Shown: piece after piece, positions 13,401-26,800 of the stretch
Layout: each line of letters starts with the position of its first letter
Position numbering within the stretch: the first letter of the stretch is position 1
Source: Serripes groenlandicus
Lineage: Eukaryota; Mollusca; Bivalvia; Cardiida; Cardiidae
Assembly (NCBI GenBank): GCA_031761405.1
Contig: JASEVX010000010.1
Location: forward strand, 35,192,753-35,256,752
Reading direction: 5' to 3'
DNA length: 64,000 nt
Position numbers and translations under genes: made by a program
Notes under the pieces: model-generated
What the model was told of the DNA's origin: nothing
The model's database searches: none
The model's input: only the letters and a program-made list of their open reading frames with translations

Positions 13401-15415
13401 AGATGTGAACCTGACCTTTAAATAAACAGAACAAAAATATTGTGTGAACTCCTATTTAATATTGAAATGTGAACCTGACCTTTAATCACACAGAACAAAT
13501 ATATCGTGTAAACTCCTATTTAATATTGAGATGTGAACCTGTCCTTTAAACACACAGAACACATATATCGTGTAAACTTATATTAGATATTGAGATGTGA
13601 ACCTGACCTTTAAACAAACAGAACAAATATATTGTGTAAACTTCTATTAGATATTGAGATGTGAACCTGACCATTAAACACACAGAACAAATATATCGTG
13701 TACACTCCTATTTAATATTGAGATGTGAACCTGACCTTTAAAAAAGCAGAACACATATATCGTGTAAACTTCTATTGAATATTGAGATGTGAACCTGTCT
13801 TTTAAACACATAGAACACATATCGTGTAAACTCCTATTTAATACTGAAATGTTAACCTGACCTTTAAACACACAGAACAAATATATCTTGTAAACTCCTA
13901 TTAGATATTGAGATGTGAACCTGACCTTTAAACAAACAGGACAAATATATCGTATAAACTCCTATTTAATATTGAGTTGTGAACCTGACTTTTAAACACA
14001 TAGAACAAATATATCGTGTAAACTCCTATTCAATATTGAGATGTGAACCTGACTTTTAAACACATGAAACAAATATATCATGTAAACTCCTATTTAATAT
14101 TGAAATGTGAACCTGACCTTTAAACACACAGAACAAATATATCATGTAAACTCCTATTAGATATTGAGACGTGAACCTGACCTTTAAACAAACAGGACAA
14201 ATATATCGTGTAAACTCCTATTTAATATTGAGATGTGAACCTGACCTTTAAACAAGCAGAAAACATATATCGTGTAAACTTCTATTTAATATTGAGATGT
14301 GAACCTGACTTTTAAACAAATAGAACAAATACATCGAGTAAACTCCTATTTAATATTGAAATGTGAACCTGACCTTTAAACACACAGAACAAATATATCG
14401 TGTAAACTCCTATTAGATATTGAGATGTCAACCTGTCCTTTAAACAAACAGGACAAATATATCGTGTAAACTCCTATTTAATAGTGAGATTTGAACCTGA
14501 CCTTTAAACACACAGACCAAATATATCGTGTAAACTCCTATTTAATATTGAGATGTGAACCTGACCTTTGAACAAACAGAACAAATATAACGTGTAAACT
14601 TCTATTTAATATAGAGATGTGAACCTGACCTTTAAACACATATAACAAATATATCGTGTATACTCCTATTAGCTATTGAGATGTGAACCTGACCTTTAAA
14701 CAATCAGAACAAAAATATTGTGTGAACTCCTATTTAATATTGAAATGTGAACCTGACCTTTAAACACACAGAACAAATATATCGTGTAAACTCCTATTAA
14801 ATATTGAGATGTCAACCTGTCCTTTAAACACACAGAACACATATATTGTGTAAACTCCTATTAGAAATTGAGATGTGAACCTGACCATTAAACACACAGA
14901 ACAAATATATTGTGTACACTCCTATTTAATATTGAGATGTGAACCTGACCTTTAAACAAGCAGAACACATATATCGTGTAAACTTCTATTTAATATTGAG
15001 ATGTGAACCTGTCTTTTAAACACATAGAACAAATATCGTGTAAACTCCTATTTAATATTGAAATGTGAACCTGACCTTTAAACACACAGAACAAATATAT
15101 CTTGTAAACTCCTATTAGATATTGAGATGTGAACCTGACCTTTAAACAAACAGGACAAATATATCGTGTAAACTCCTATTTAATATTGAGTTGTGAACCT
15201 GACTTTTAAACACATAGAACAAATATATCGTGTAAACTCCTATTCAATATTGAGATGTGAACCTGACTTTTAAACACATGAAACAAATATATCGTGTAAA
15301 CTCCTATTTAATATTGAAATGTGAACCTGACTTTTAAACACATAGAACAAATGTATCGTGTAAGCTCCTATTAGATATTGAGATGTGAACCTGACCTTTA
15401 AACACATAGAACACT
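10441..15415 (-). repeat. 64-bp satellite array (left)
   Basis: About 78 tandem monomers of 64 bp, read on this strand as 'aacctgacctttaaaca..' then 'atatcgtgtaaactcctat'. Variant monomers recur about 1535 bp apart (for example 'acacatataac' at 13101 and 14636, i.e. 24 monomers), which shows multi-monomer duplication. Every intact monomer carries AAAGGTCAGGTTCA on the opposite strand. Short open frames here are repeat artefacts. Confidence 0.97.
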
Positions 15416-16165
15416 TTTTAAATGTAAATGTAACAGCATATATGCTGATGGTTGAACACAGACTAAAGGTACCACCCAGAAAAAATTGTCTTAAATCCGC
15501 AAAAATGTATGACTGTTTAAATGATTTGCACATTGTGTATGCTTTGCATGGAACATTAAGGTTTTATATTAGTCCAGTCGAAATAAAGTTTGTCCTAAGA
15601 TAAATTGTAAGGAAAGCTTTTCTTTTTTTTTGTCTACAAATGATGATCACAAAGAACTTACTATAAATTCGCCAAAATCAAAGAAAATTTCGCTTAAGTA
15701 TACTATAAGGATATAAAGTCACTTAAATGTAATATACACATTGAATCTATATAGGTTATAAGTGTGGTATATTCAACATATATCAAGTATACACTTAGCA
15801 TTGACTTTGTTTCAACAGTTGAAGGAAATAATGAAACATGCCTGTGTGTAGCAACGTATATGACCTGTCGCTCTACTGTCATCGATTTGATTTAATAAGG
15901 TCAACTAAGTGATACCCGGGAAAAATGGTATAAAGCTGATTTTGGTGTCAATCGTACATGTCGCCATCTGAACTTCCCTTTTTTTACTTAGGCACTCTAG
16001 GTCGTTTTTCAGCAATGCAACACAACACTACCACGATCAGATTGGTTAGGCTGTATGCAGCATGTGTTCTCCAATGAACAGCATTCAGCTGCAAAGTACT
16101 TTTTCTTTCAATCATTGATTTAAATCCTTCCATAGAAGCATGAATTTACTCAACTTTAACTTACA
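15416..16165. other. Non-repetitive stretch between satellite and transposon fragment
   Basis: About 750 bp present only here and, inverted, at 23106-23892. No gene motif seen. It is absent from the third satellite/ORF junction at 40396. Confidence 0.5.
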
Positions 16166-16735
16166 TTCAAAGTCAAGTTGAGCAATTGGATATTCCAAAC
16201 CCATGCATCACATTCGATCAACCATTGTGGCTCAAGTCAATGGAAATAATCCATGCAAAATCAATGGATATAGTTTGCAGACATGGTGACTTTCACAATA
16301 TGGTGAGATATATTGTACCAATGAGTATTGATTCCCTGGTTGAGGGCTCTGATCAGAGGAAGCATTACAAACTATGTACGGAACATATGCAGTTGCTAAT
16401 ATGATTTCAGGAAAGGCTGTTTCAAGAGCATTGGGTGAAAACTTCTTGGTAGAGGCTGCGTTAGTTAACAGGTTGATCTCAGTTGTGTAGATTAACTAGA
16501 AATGGTACTGTTACATGTATAGACACTGATGCGGTTCCGATGGATACTTTAAAAAAGGGGAATGGGATTGAACAAGATTCCTCAAGTGATATGAAGATTG
16601 AAATGCGTCTAAGAAATAAAGATATATGCCCAGAATAAGCAATGTATTATGTGAGAGAATTGAAAGAAGCTACCCATGTAAGTGTCCAAAGTAAAGATAC
16701 AGAGAATTCCCACCAGACAAGTTGGCCGATGCGGA
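16166..16735 (+). pseudogene. Transposon-like ORF fragment (left copy)
   Basis: Starts at 'ttcaaagtcaag' and encodes ITFDQPLWLKSMEIIHAKSM..., then VCRHGDFHNMVRY..., before frame breaks. The pattern QPLW.KAMEI...GGFH.MMS...GSGLEEAL..VYG recalls a family of long uncharacterised cnidarian and molluscan proteins that look transposon-derived; this recognition is from memory. The CT microsatellite cuts it at 'gatgcggatgt', where the third copy at 40397 continues. Confidence 0.6.
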
Positions 16736-16739
16736 TGTC

Positions 16740-16976
<237 letters not shown>

Positions 16977-17187
16977 AATATCTGTTCTGCTTTTGTAATA
17001 GTGCATTTGTGTTCTGTTTGTATAGATTTTAAAATATGGAGGAAATGAAGATAATAATAATCACTTTATTTGACGCGCCGCATAATTTATTTAATATAAC
17101 TTAATCATAGCGATTATTGACGTAATTAAGTTGAGGAGAATAATAATATTTTCATATTTGCAATCCGAATCTGAGTTCGCAAAAGCC

Positions 17188-17387
17188 NNNNNNNNNNNNN
17201 NNNNNNNNNNNNNNNNNNNNNNNNNNNNNNNNNNNNNNNNNNNNNNNNNNNNNNNNNNNNNNNNNNNNNNNNNNNNNNNNNNNNNNNNNNNNNNNNNNNN
17301 NNNNNNNNNNNNNNNNNNNNNNNNNNNNNNNNNNNNNNNNNNNNNNNNNNNNNNNNNNNNNNNNNNNNNNNNNNNNNNNNNNNNNNN
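17188..17387. other. Assembly gap of exactly 200 N
   Basis: A run of 200 N. A fixed 200-base gap is the usual mark of a scaffold join of unknown size (YaHS uses this length). It lies exactly where the left palindrome arm stops. Confidence 0.99.
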
Positions 17388-18529
17388 CGATCTTGAGGGT
17401 CAACCTTTCGAAAGAATGCTCAAACACCTTATTACAGATAGATAGCTAATATTACACACTTAAATTATTAAATATATGTGATATTAAATGATTAATTGGC
17501 TTGAAACAAATTAAGAGAAGAACAAACTCTGATAAACAATATATTTAGAAATAAAGAAAATCTGCTCTTTCGCACCCAATTAATTTCATACTTGCCACCT
17601 ATTACATAGTAATGGGACTCGCAACTGGCATTTCTCTTGCGCCAAACATATATTGTATGCATCAACGATTTAGATAAATAATTTAGCTGATATATTGTTT
17701 CAAGTGTGGTCTACTCTTTAAACATATGAGGATAAATTTTAACATCTGTGAAATATTTATTATAATTATTATTAAAAAGGAGAAAGTTCATGTCTTCAGC
17801 AATTTAACCGTTTTCTCAATATTTTAAGCGTTTAAAGGATTTCATTGTTGCTTCAGACATGGAAAGGGTTTAATATACAAAACATCCAAAATCCTGAGCA
17901 AAAGAAATCCTGAAATATGTAGATCTATGTGGAATTTTAAAAATCCTGGAATTAGTCCTTATGAAAACATTATGTGTATGTTTAGACTAATGAAAGTCAA
18001 GAATACATGTGTGTTAAAAAATAAATCAATGCAGTCTTTTCCGGCGACATTGATGCCTTGCATCAACTTTCTCTTTTATTTGGATTGATAGCCGTAAGCC
18101 CTCGTTGCAACCGACTAATATATCGCTCGATCCCGACATGCAGGCGTTTATAAAATAATTGCGATAACGATATATTACATACGTTGGTCCGGCTCGGTGG
18201 TGTACTAGTATAGCGTAAGCCGCCGATGCGAGATGTCTGGTCATACAAAATGTATTTATAATGATAGTAATGGATTTCTCTCTCTGGCGCTCTGGGTTGT
18301 CAGGTTAGCATAACGACTGACTCGCTTGTAATGGACCAGTAGTACTGGTATCTTAACCCGGAAACCTTATTTGACAAAATAGGCTAATTTCGTGTACTTC
18401 AAGTTTGTTTAATGACAAGAAAGGTTAAATTAATTAAAAAGACTGCTTTAACTTAAGGCGAATTACTCAGGTTTTTTTTCCAACGACTTTGCGTCCTTAC
18501 TTTGATATATGTCAGGTATGCCAGTTTAA
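17388..18529. other. Single-copy AT-rich stretch
   Basis: No gene, RNA or repeat recognised. It is the first sequence of the contig right of the gap and has no partner in the left arm. Confidence 0.5.
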
Positions 18530-20705
18530 ACTCTCGAATAGCCAGCAATTTCCAGCCGGAGTTAGCCGGAGTGGCCTGCCAAAACGACAACTTCATATGA
18601 ACATTGCAGCCAGCTGAAATAAATCCGGGCGGAACTCCGGCTAAGTGCAACTCGGAGCCAGAGTGAGGAACTTTCACCTGACACTTGTCACGATGCCGAG
18701 TTAAGCTCTCTAATTCGAACAGGACGGGTGCAAAGTCGGGAATATGTCGCGAAATCCCAACTCCGGCTGTGCATGGCAGCCGGCTGACGGAACTTGGCGA
18801 AACCGGATGTCATCAACAGGAAGTCCAGTTTGCGGCGCTTTCCACCTAGCATGCTTCAATCTACCGTCACAATCTAACTATCTCGAGCAATAGGCACGCC
18901 AAAACGAGGGTGGGAGCCACTTTGTCGGCCCAACTCCGGCTGGGTTTTACAGCCGGCTGCGATAAATCCGGGTGGAATCCGCCTAGCGTGTCTGGGAGCC
19001 AGCGGGTGTTAATATCACCTGACATAATTGTCAGGATGCCAGTTAAACTCTAATATCGAGCAATATACAGCCGGAGTTGGGGCTGTAGACTTGGCCAAAC
19101 TGCCCACTTCATCTGAACATGGCAGCCAGCTGCGATAAATCCGGGTGGAATCCGGCTAGTGCGACTCGGAGCCAGACCTGAGGCGCCTTTCACCTGGCAT
19201 GCTTCAATCTACCGTCCACACCATCTATCTTGAACAATAGGCACGCCAAAACGAGGGTGAAACCACTCTGTCGGCCCAACTCCGGCTGGGTTTTTCCAGC
19301 CGGCTGCGATACATCCGGGTAGAATCCGGCTAGCGTGTCTGGGAGCCAGAGTGTGTCACTTACAGACATATCACCTTATACATTTGACATATATGGTCAA
19401 GGATGCCAGTTAAACCTCTCTAAATTTCAGCCGGAGTTGGCCGGAGTCGGCCGAGGAGTTGGTGTTCCAGTCAACGCTCACAACATATGAACATTGCAGC
19501 CAGCTGCGAAAAATCCGGGCGGAATCCGGCTAGTGCAACTCGCCTAGCCCAGAGTGAGGCACTTTCACCTGACACATGTCACGATGCAAGTTAAGCTTTC
19601 TGTATTCGAACAGGACGGTTGCAAAGTCGGGAATATGTCGGGGAAATCCCAACTCCGGCTGGTGTTTGCCGCCGGCTGCGATACATCCGGGTTGGAATCC
19701 GGCTAGCGTTATCTGGGAGCCAGAGTGTGTCACTTTCACCTGACATATATGGTCAGGATGCCAGTTAAACTCTCGAATACCAGCAATTTCCAGCCGGAGT
19801 TAGCCTGGAGTTGGGCCTGCCAAATCGAACAATTTCATGTGAACATTTCAGCCAGCTGCGATAAATCCGGGCGGAATCCGGCTAGTGCAACTCGGAGCCA
19901 GAGTGGATGGGAGCACTTTCAACTGATACATGTCACGATGCCAGTTCAATCTCTCCAATTCGAACAGACGGGTTGCAAAGTCGGGAATATGTCGGGAAAT
20001 CCCAACTCCGGCTGTGCATGGCAGCCGGCTGACGGAACTTGGCGAAACCGGATGTCATGCAACAGGAAGTAATTTGCGGCGCTTTCACCAGGCATGCTTC
20101 AATCCACCGTCCAATCCTTCTATCTCGAGCAATAGCACGCTCCAAAACGAGGGTGGTGAGCCACATCTGTCGGCCCAACTCCGGCTGGGTTTACAGCCGG
20201 CTGCGTATAAATCCGGGGTGAAATCCGCCTCTACCGTGTCGGGAGCCAGCGTTTTAACTTTCTCCTCTGATCATATGCTAGGATGCCAGTACCTCTCTAA
20301 TATCGAGCAATAACAGCCGGAGTTGGACTGTATGACTTGGCCTAACTGCCAACTTCATCTGAACATTGGCAGCCAGCTGCGATACATCCGGGGAATCCGG
20401 CTAGTGGCGACTCGGAGCTAGACTGAGCGCTCTTCACCTGGCGTGCTTCAATCTACCGTCCCAAACCATCTATCTCGAACAATAGGCACGCCAAAACGAG
20501 GGTGAACCACTCTGTCGGCAAACTCCGCTGTTTTGCAGGCCGGCTGCGATACAATCCGGCGTGGAATCCGGCTAGGCGTTTCTGCGATCCAGAGTGTGTC
20601 ACTTTCATTTACATATATTCAGGATGCCAGTTAAACTCTCTAATTTCCAGCCGGAGTTGGCCGGAGTTGGCCGGAGTTGGCCGGAGTTGGGCTGCCAGAA
20701 CGGAA
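18530..20705. repeat. 175-bp satellite with higher-order period
   Basis: GC-richer block of about 12 monomers. The marker 'ccgggyggaatccggctag' or its variants recurs at 18627, 18789, 18967, 19141, 19316, 19515, 19687, 19867, 20035, 20214, 20389 and 20557 (mean about 175 bp). The divergent monomer with 'ccggatgtcat' and 'aacaggaagt' recurs about 1.24 kb apart (18807 and 20046), giving a 7-monomer higher-order unit. Scattered single-base indels between copies suggest low consensus quality. Confidence 0.85.
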
Positions 20706-22051
20706 TCTTTGATTCATTACTGAGTGTGCGAAACACAAACATCCATTTAATGAGCTGCAGAATTTGTTCTTGGTTGCGGAGCGCATGCTGGTAATCATAA
20801 GGAAATTGCATTCTCCCAATGCAGATAAACCAATTTTTTCCACAGTTCTTCACGTATATGTTCAGTATCTGAACGAAAGAAGCAGCAAGAGCAAGTGTGC
20901 TACTCAACAATAGTATTATATGCTTACACTGAGGACAATAAATATCATTCTTCTTCTTGAGAAAGAGTCTAGACACAACGTTGTATTACTGTATAACAGA
21001 GAATGTCAGTTGTTTACGGTATATTCTACTAAAGTACCATATGTTACATGGTATAAATTCACTGTGAATATATGGAAAGTTACTCATAATGGGGATTGCT
21101 TTTAAATGTTTTAAGAATCAACAAACATGTATAACACGTTCCGTAAAACCCTCCAGCCTAACCAAAAACAGAGTCGATGGTTTACATCAAAGACAGCTGT
21201 TGCAAACCATGAATAACTCATAATAGAAAACTCGCATTACCGTCGCAAAAGTATGCAGCTTTCCACTTTACCTCTTCAAAAATGAAGTCACATAAGCGAA
21301 CAAATTGAATCGTCCGGCGATTTGTTTTCTGTCCAACACGCGGTTAAATTGACTAGACGAAAATCGGTCAAAAGAAATATCACCCAACTTCCCTATGCTT
21401 TTTCGTATGAATAAGATTCAATAATTATTCGTTAATTTGATTCGATTCAATATTAAACTCGGTAAAAAAGCGACACCTGAATGAATCATACGGCTCACAA
21501 AACGTTGCGATCTTGGTTTATTGCGTTTGAAGGGGATTTATTTCTTGATTTACTTCAAATTGAAATTCAAATACATCTGTTGGGGAAAAAGAGAGTGTAA
21601 GTTCCGTTGAAGCAGCTCATGAAATATATACGTAAACCAATAGCTCATACCTTACTTGGAAAATTGCCATATATTTGAAAAAGAAAACGGGAGTATCTGA
21701 ATGGAATAACCTGAAATCGGATACCGATTTCTGATTCGAAAATCGAATATTCGAATATATTACGTATAAGGAAAACGAATATTCGAATATCGTTTTTCAA
21801 TATTCGTTTCCCATTCCCTAGTTAATATGTAAATTTCGTACAGGGCTTTGTTACCGTTAACGAGGTGGCATGTACGAAAAATGAAATCTATGATAATCCA
21901 CGTATGATATAGAAAGATGTTAATATATTTAGGAATATAACATGAAATAATGTAGGAATATACCCTTTGTTCTTAAAATTGCATGCCCATATACGTAAAT
22001 CGGCAATCGAACAGCCTGGTGATAAAAACCGGTCTAAAAAAATGTAAACGC
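20706..22051. other. Single-copy stretch inside the palindrome centre
   Basis: No gene is supported. Overlapping opposite open frames near 20605-20976 look somewhat protein-like but match nothing I recognise. An AT-rich palindromic patch with repeated 'cgaatattcgaatat' lies at about 21740-21800. Confidence 0.4.
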
Positions 22052-22269
22052 TTTTGCGAACTCAGATTCCGGATTGCAAACTATGAAAATATTATATATT
22101 CTCCTCTACTTAATTACTTCAAATAATCGCTATCGATATTAAGTAAATTAAAATAATATGCGGCGCGTCAAATAAAGTGATTATTATTATCTTCATTTCC
22201 TCCTCATGATTTTTAAAATGTATACAAAGCAGAACACAAATGCACTAGTACAAAAGCAGGAACAGATGA

Positions 22270-22417
22270 TTTAGAGAGGAGAGAGACGAGAGAGAGACGA
22301 GAGATACGAGGCAGTGATCGACGATGAAGAGAGAGAGAGAGAGAGAGAGACTGTCAGGAGAGAGAGAGAGAGACGAGCTAGAGATGAGTGGGAGAAGAGA
22401 GAGACGAGAGAGATAGA

Positions 22418-22454
<37 letters not shown>

Positions 22455-22490
22455 AATAGACAGACAGAGAGAGAGAGAGAGAAAAGAGGA
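22270..22490 (+). repeat. Interrupted (GA)n microsatellite
   Basis: Mirror of the CT tract at 16740-16976 but heavily interrupted and slightly shorter, consistent with sequencing errors in a low-quality region or allelic difference. Confidence 0.9.
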
Positions 22491-22519
22491 CAGAGACAGA
22501 GAAGACATCCGCATCGGCC

Positions 22520-23105
22520 CAACTTGTCTGGGGGGAATTCTCTGTATCTTTACTTGAGGACCACTTACATGGGTAGCTTCTCTTTCAATTCTCTCCAGCA
22601 CATAATACATTGACTTATTCTGAGGGCATATATCGTTATTTCTTAGACGCATTTCAATCTTCATATCACTTGAGGAATCTTGTTCAATATATATCCCATT
22701 CCCCTTTTTTATAAAAGTACCATCGGAACCGCATCAGTGTCTATACATGTAACAGTACCATTATCTAGTTAATCTACCCAACTGAGATCACCCTGTTAAC
22801 TAACCGCAGCCTCTACCAAGAAGTTTTCACCCAATGCTCTTGAAACAGCCTTTCCTGAAATCACTATTAGCACACTGCATATGTTCCGTACATAGTTTGT
22901 AATGCTCTCCTCTGATCAGAGCCCTCAACCAGGGAATCAATACTCATTGGTACAATATATCTCACCATATTGTGAAAGTCACCATGTCTGCAAACTATAT
23001 ACATTGATTTTGCATGGATTAATTTCCATTGACTTGTGCCACAATGGTTGATCGAATGTGATGCATAGGGTTTGGAATTATCCAATTGACTCAACTTGAC
23101 TTTGA
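22520..23105 (-). pseudogene. Transposon-like ORF fragment (right copy)
   Basis: Inverted copy of 16166-16735, encoding the same SINHCGTSQWK/FDQPLW-type region in shifted frames, plus KSMYIVCRHGDFHNMVRYIV. Extra frameshifts relative to the left copy. Confidence 0.6.
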
Positions 23106-23892
23106 CTGTAAGTTAGAGAAGTTGAGGTATAAATTCATGCTTCTATGGAAGGATTTAAATCAATGATTGATAAGAAAAAGTACTTTGCAGCTGAATGCTG
23201 TTGCATTTGGAGAACACATGCTGCAATACAGCCTAAACCAATCTGATCGTGGTAGTGTTGTGTTGCATTGCTGAAAAACGACCTAGAGTGCCTAAGTAAA
23301 AAAAGGGAAGTTCAGATGGCGACATGTACGATTGACACCCAAAATCAGCTTTATAACCATTATCCATTCTCCCGGGTATCACTTAGTTGACCTTATTAAA
23401 ATCAAATCGATGACAGTAGAGCGACAGGTCATATACGTTGCTACACACAGCATTGTTTCATTATTTCTTCAACTGTTGAACACAAAGGTCAATGCTAAGT
23501 GTATACTTACTTATATATGTTGAATATACCACACTTATAACCTATATAGGATTCAATGTGTATATTACATTTAAAGTGACTTTTATATCCTTATAGTATT
23601 TTTTTAAGCGAAATTTTCTTTGATTTTGGCGAATTTATAGTAAGTTCTTTGTGATCATCATTTGTAGACAAAAAAAAAGAAAAGCTTTCCTTACAATTTA
23701 TCTTAGGACAAACTTAAATTTCGACTGGACTAATATAAAAACCTTAATGTTCCATGCACATACAGCATACACAATGTGCAAATCATTTAAACAGTCATAC
23801 ATTTTTGCGATTTAGAGACAATTTTTTCTGGGTGGTACCTTTAGTCTGTGCTTCAACCCATCAGCATATATGCTGTTACATTTACATTTAAA
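23106..23892. other. Mirror of 15416-16165
   Basis: Inverted copy of the non-repetitive stretch, with small indels. No gene seen. Confidence 0.5.
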
Positions 23893-26800
23893 ACGTGTCT
23901 CTATGTGTTTAAAGGTCAGGATCACATCTCAATATCTAATAGGAGCTTACACGATACATTTGTTCTATGTGTTTAAAAAGTTCAGGTTCACATTTCAATA
24001 TTAAATAGGAGTTTACACGATATATTTGTTATCATGTGTTTAAAAGTCAGGTTCACATATCTCAATACTTGAATACGAGCGAGTTTACACGATATATTTG
24101 TGATGTGTGTGTTCAATGTGATGAAAAGTCAGGTCACTAACTCAATATTAAATAGGAGTCTATACAACACGATATATTATTTGTCCGGTCTGTTTAAAGG
24201 TCAGTTCACATCTCAATATCTAATAGGAGTTTACAAAGATATATTTGGTTTCTGTGTGTTTAAAGTCAGGTTCACATTTCAATATTAAATAGGAGTTTAA
24301 CACGATATTTGTTCTATGTGTTTAAAAGACAGGTTCACATCTCAATATTAAATAGAAGTTTACACGATATATGTGTTCTGCTTGTTTAAAGGTCAGGTTC
24401 ACATCTCAATATTAAATAGAGGAGTGGTACACAATATATTTGTTCTTGTGTGTTTAATGGTCAGGTTCACATCTCAATTTCTAATAGGAGTTTACACAAA
24501 TATAGTGTATCTGTGTGTTATAAAGGACAGGTTGACATCTCAATATTTAATAGGAGTTTACCACGATATATTTGTTCTGTGTGTTTAAAGGTCAGGTTCA
24601 CATTTCAATATTAAATAGGAGTTCACACAATATTTTTGTCTGATTGTTAAAGGTCAGGTTCACACTATCCTCAATAGCTAATAGGTGAGTATACACGATA
24701 TATTTGTGTATATGTGTTTAAAGGTCAGGGTTCACATCTCTATATTAAATAGAGTTTACAACGTTATATTGTTCTGCTTGTTCACTTAGGTCAGGTTCAC
24801 TATCTCAATATTTAAATAGGAGTTTACACGATATATTTGGTCTGTGTGTTTAAAGTCAGGTTCAAATCTCACTATTAAATAGGAGTTTACACGATATATT
24901 TGTCCTGTTTGTTTTAAAGGACAGGTTGACATCTCAATATCTAATAGGAGTTTACACGATATATTTGTTTCTGTGTGTTTAAAAGGTCAGGTTCACATTT
25001 CAATATTAAATAGGAGTTTACTCGATGTATTTGTTCTATTTGTTTAAAAGTCAGGTTCACATCTCAATATTAAATAGAAGTTTACACGATATATGTTTTC
25101 TGCTTGTTTAAAAGGTCAGGTTTCACATCTCAATATTAAATAGGAGTTTACACGATATATTTGTCCTGTTTGTTTAAAGGTCAGGTTCACGTCTCATATC
25201 TAATAGGAGTTTACATGATATATTTGTTCTGTGTGTTTAAAAGGTCAGGGTTCACATTTCAATATTACAATAGGAGTTTACATGATATATTTTGTGTTCA
25301 TGTGTTTTAAAAGTCAGGTTCACATCTCAATATTGAATAGGAGTTTACACGATATATTTGTTTCTATGTGTTTAAAAAGTCAGGTTCACAACTCAATATT
25401 AAATAGGAGTTTATACGATATATTTGTCCTGTTTGTTTAACAGGTCAGGTTCACATCTCAATATCTAATAGGAGTTTACAAGATATACTTGTTCTGTGTG
25501 TTTAAAGGTCAGGTTAACATTTTCAGTATTAAATAGGAGTTTACACCGATATTTGTTCTATGTGTTTAAAATGACAGGTTCACATCTCAATATTCAATAG
25601 AAGTTTACACGATATATGTGTTCTGCTTTTTTAAAGGTCAGGTTCACATCTCAATATTAAATAGGAGTGTACACGATATATTTGTTCTGTGTGTTTAATG
25701 GTCAGGTTCACATTTCAATATTAAATAGGAGTTTACTCGATGTATTTGTTCTATTTGTTTAAAAGTCAGGTTCACATCTCAATATTAAATAGAAGTTTAC
25801 ACAATATATTTGTTCTGTTTGTTTAAAGGTCAGGTTCACATCTCAATATCTAATATAAGTTTACACGATATATGTGTTCTGTGTGTTTAAAGGACAGGTT
25901 CACATCTCAATATTAAATAGGAGTTTACACGATATATTTGTTCTGTGTGATTAAAGGTCAGGTTCACATTTCAATATTAAATAGGAGTTCACACAATATT
26001 TTTGTTCTGTTTATTTAAAGGTCAGGTTCACATCTCAATAGCTAATAGGAGTATACACGATATATTTGTTATATGTGTTTAAAGGTCAGGTTCACATCTC
26101 ATTTATTAAATAGCAGTTTACACGATATATTTGTTCTGTTTGTTCAAAGGTCAGGTTGACATCTCAATATCTAATAGGAGTTTACACGATATATTTGTTC
26201 TGTGTGTTTAAAGGTCAGGTTCACATTTCAATATTAAATAGGAGTTCACACAATATTTTTGTTCTCTTTGTTTAAAGGTCAGGTTCACATCTCAATAGCT
26301 AATAGGAGTATACACGATATATTTGTTATATGTGTTTAAAGGTCATGTTCACATCTCAATATTAAATAGAAGTTTACACGTTATATTTGTTCTGTTTGTT
26401 CAAAGATCAGGTTCACATCTCAATATTAAATAGTAGTTTACACGATATATTTGGTCTGTGTGTTTAAAGGTCAGGTTCAAATCTCACTATTAAATAGGAG
26501 TTTACACGATATATTTGTCCTGTTTGTTTAAAGGACAGGTTGACATCTCAATATCTAATAGGAGTTTACACGATATAATTGATCTGTGTGTTTAAAGGTC
26601 AGGTTCACATTTCAATATTAAATAGGAGTTTACTCGATGTATTTGTTCTATTTGTTTAAAAGTCAGGTTCACATCTCAATATTAAATAGAAGTTTACACG
26701 ATATATGTGTTCTGCTTGTTTAAAGGTCAGGTTCACATCTCAATATTAAATAGGAGTTTACACGATATATTTGTCCTGTTTGTTTAAAGGTCAGGTTCAC

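Noticed and set aside
10441..15415. CRISPR-like array
   Set aside because: Repeats are head-to-tail 64-bp satellite monomers with no unique spacers, in a eukaryotic genome.
17131..17445. Open frames crossing the N run
   Set aside because: They exist only because N is read as unknown residues.
20605..20976. 123-codon minus-strand open frame
   Set aside because: Partly in the satellite, no recognised motif, and the opposite strand reads equally well.
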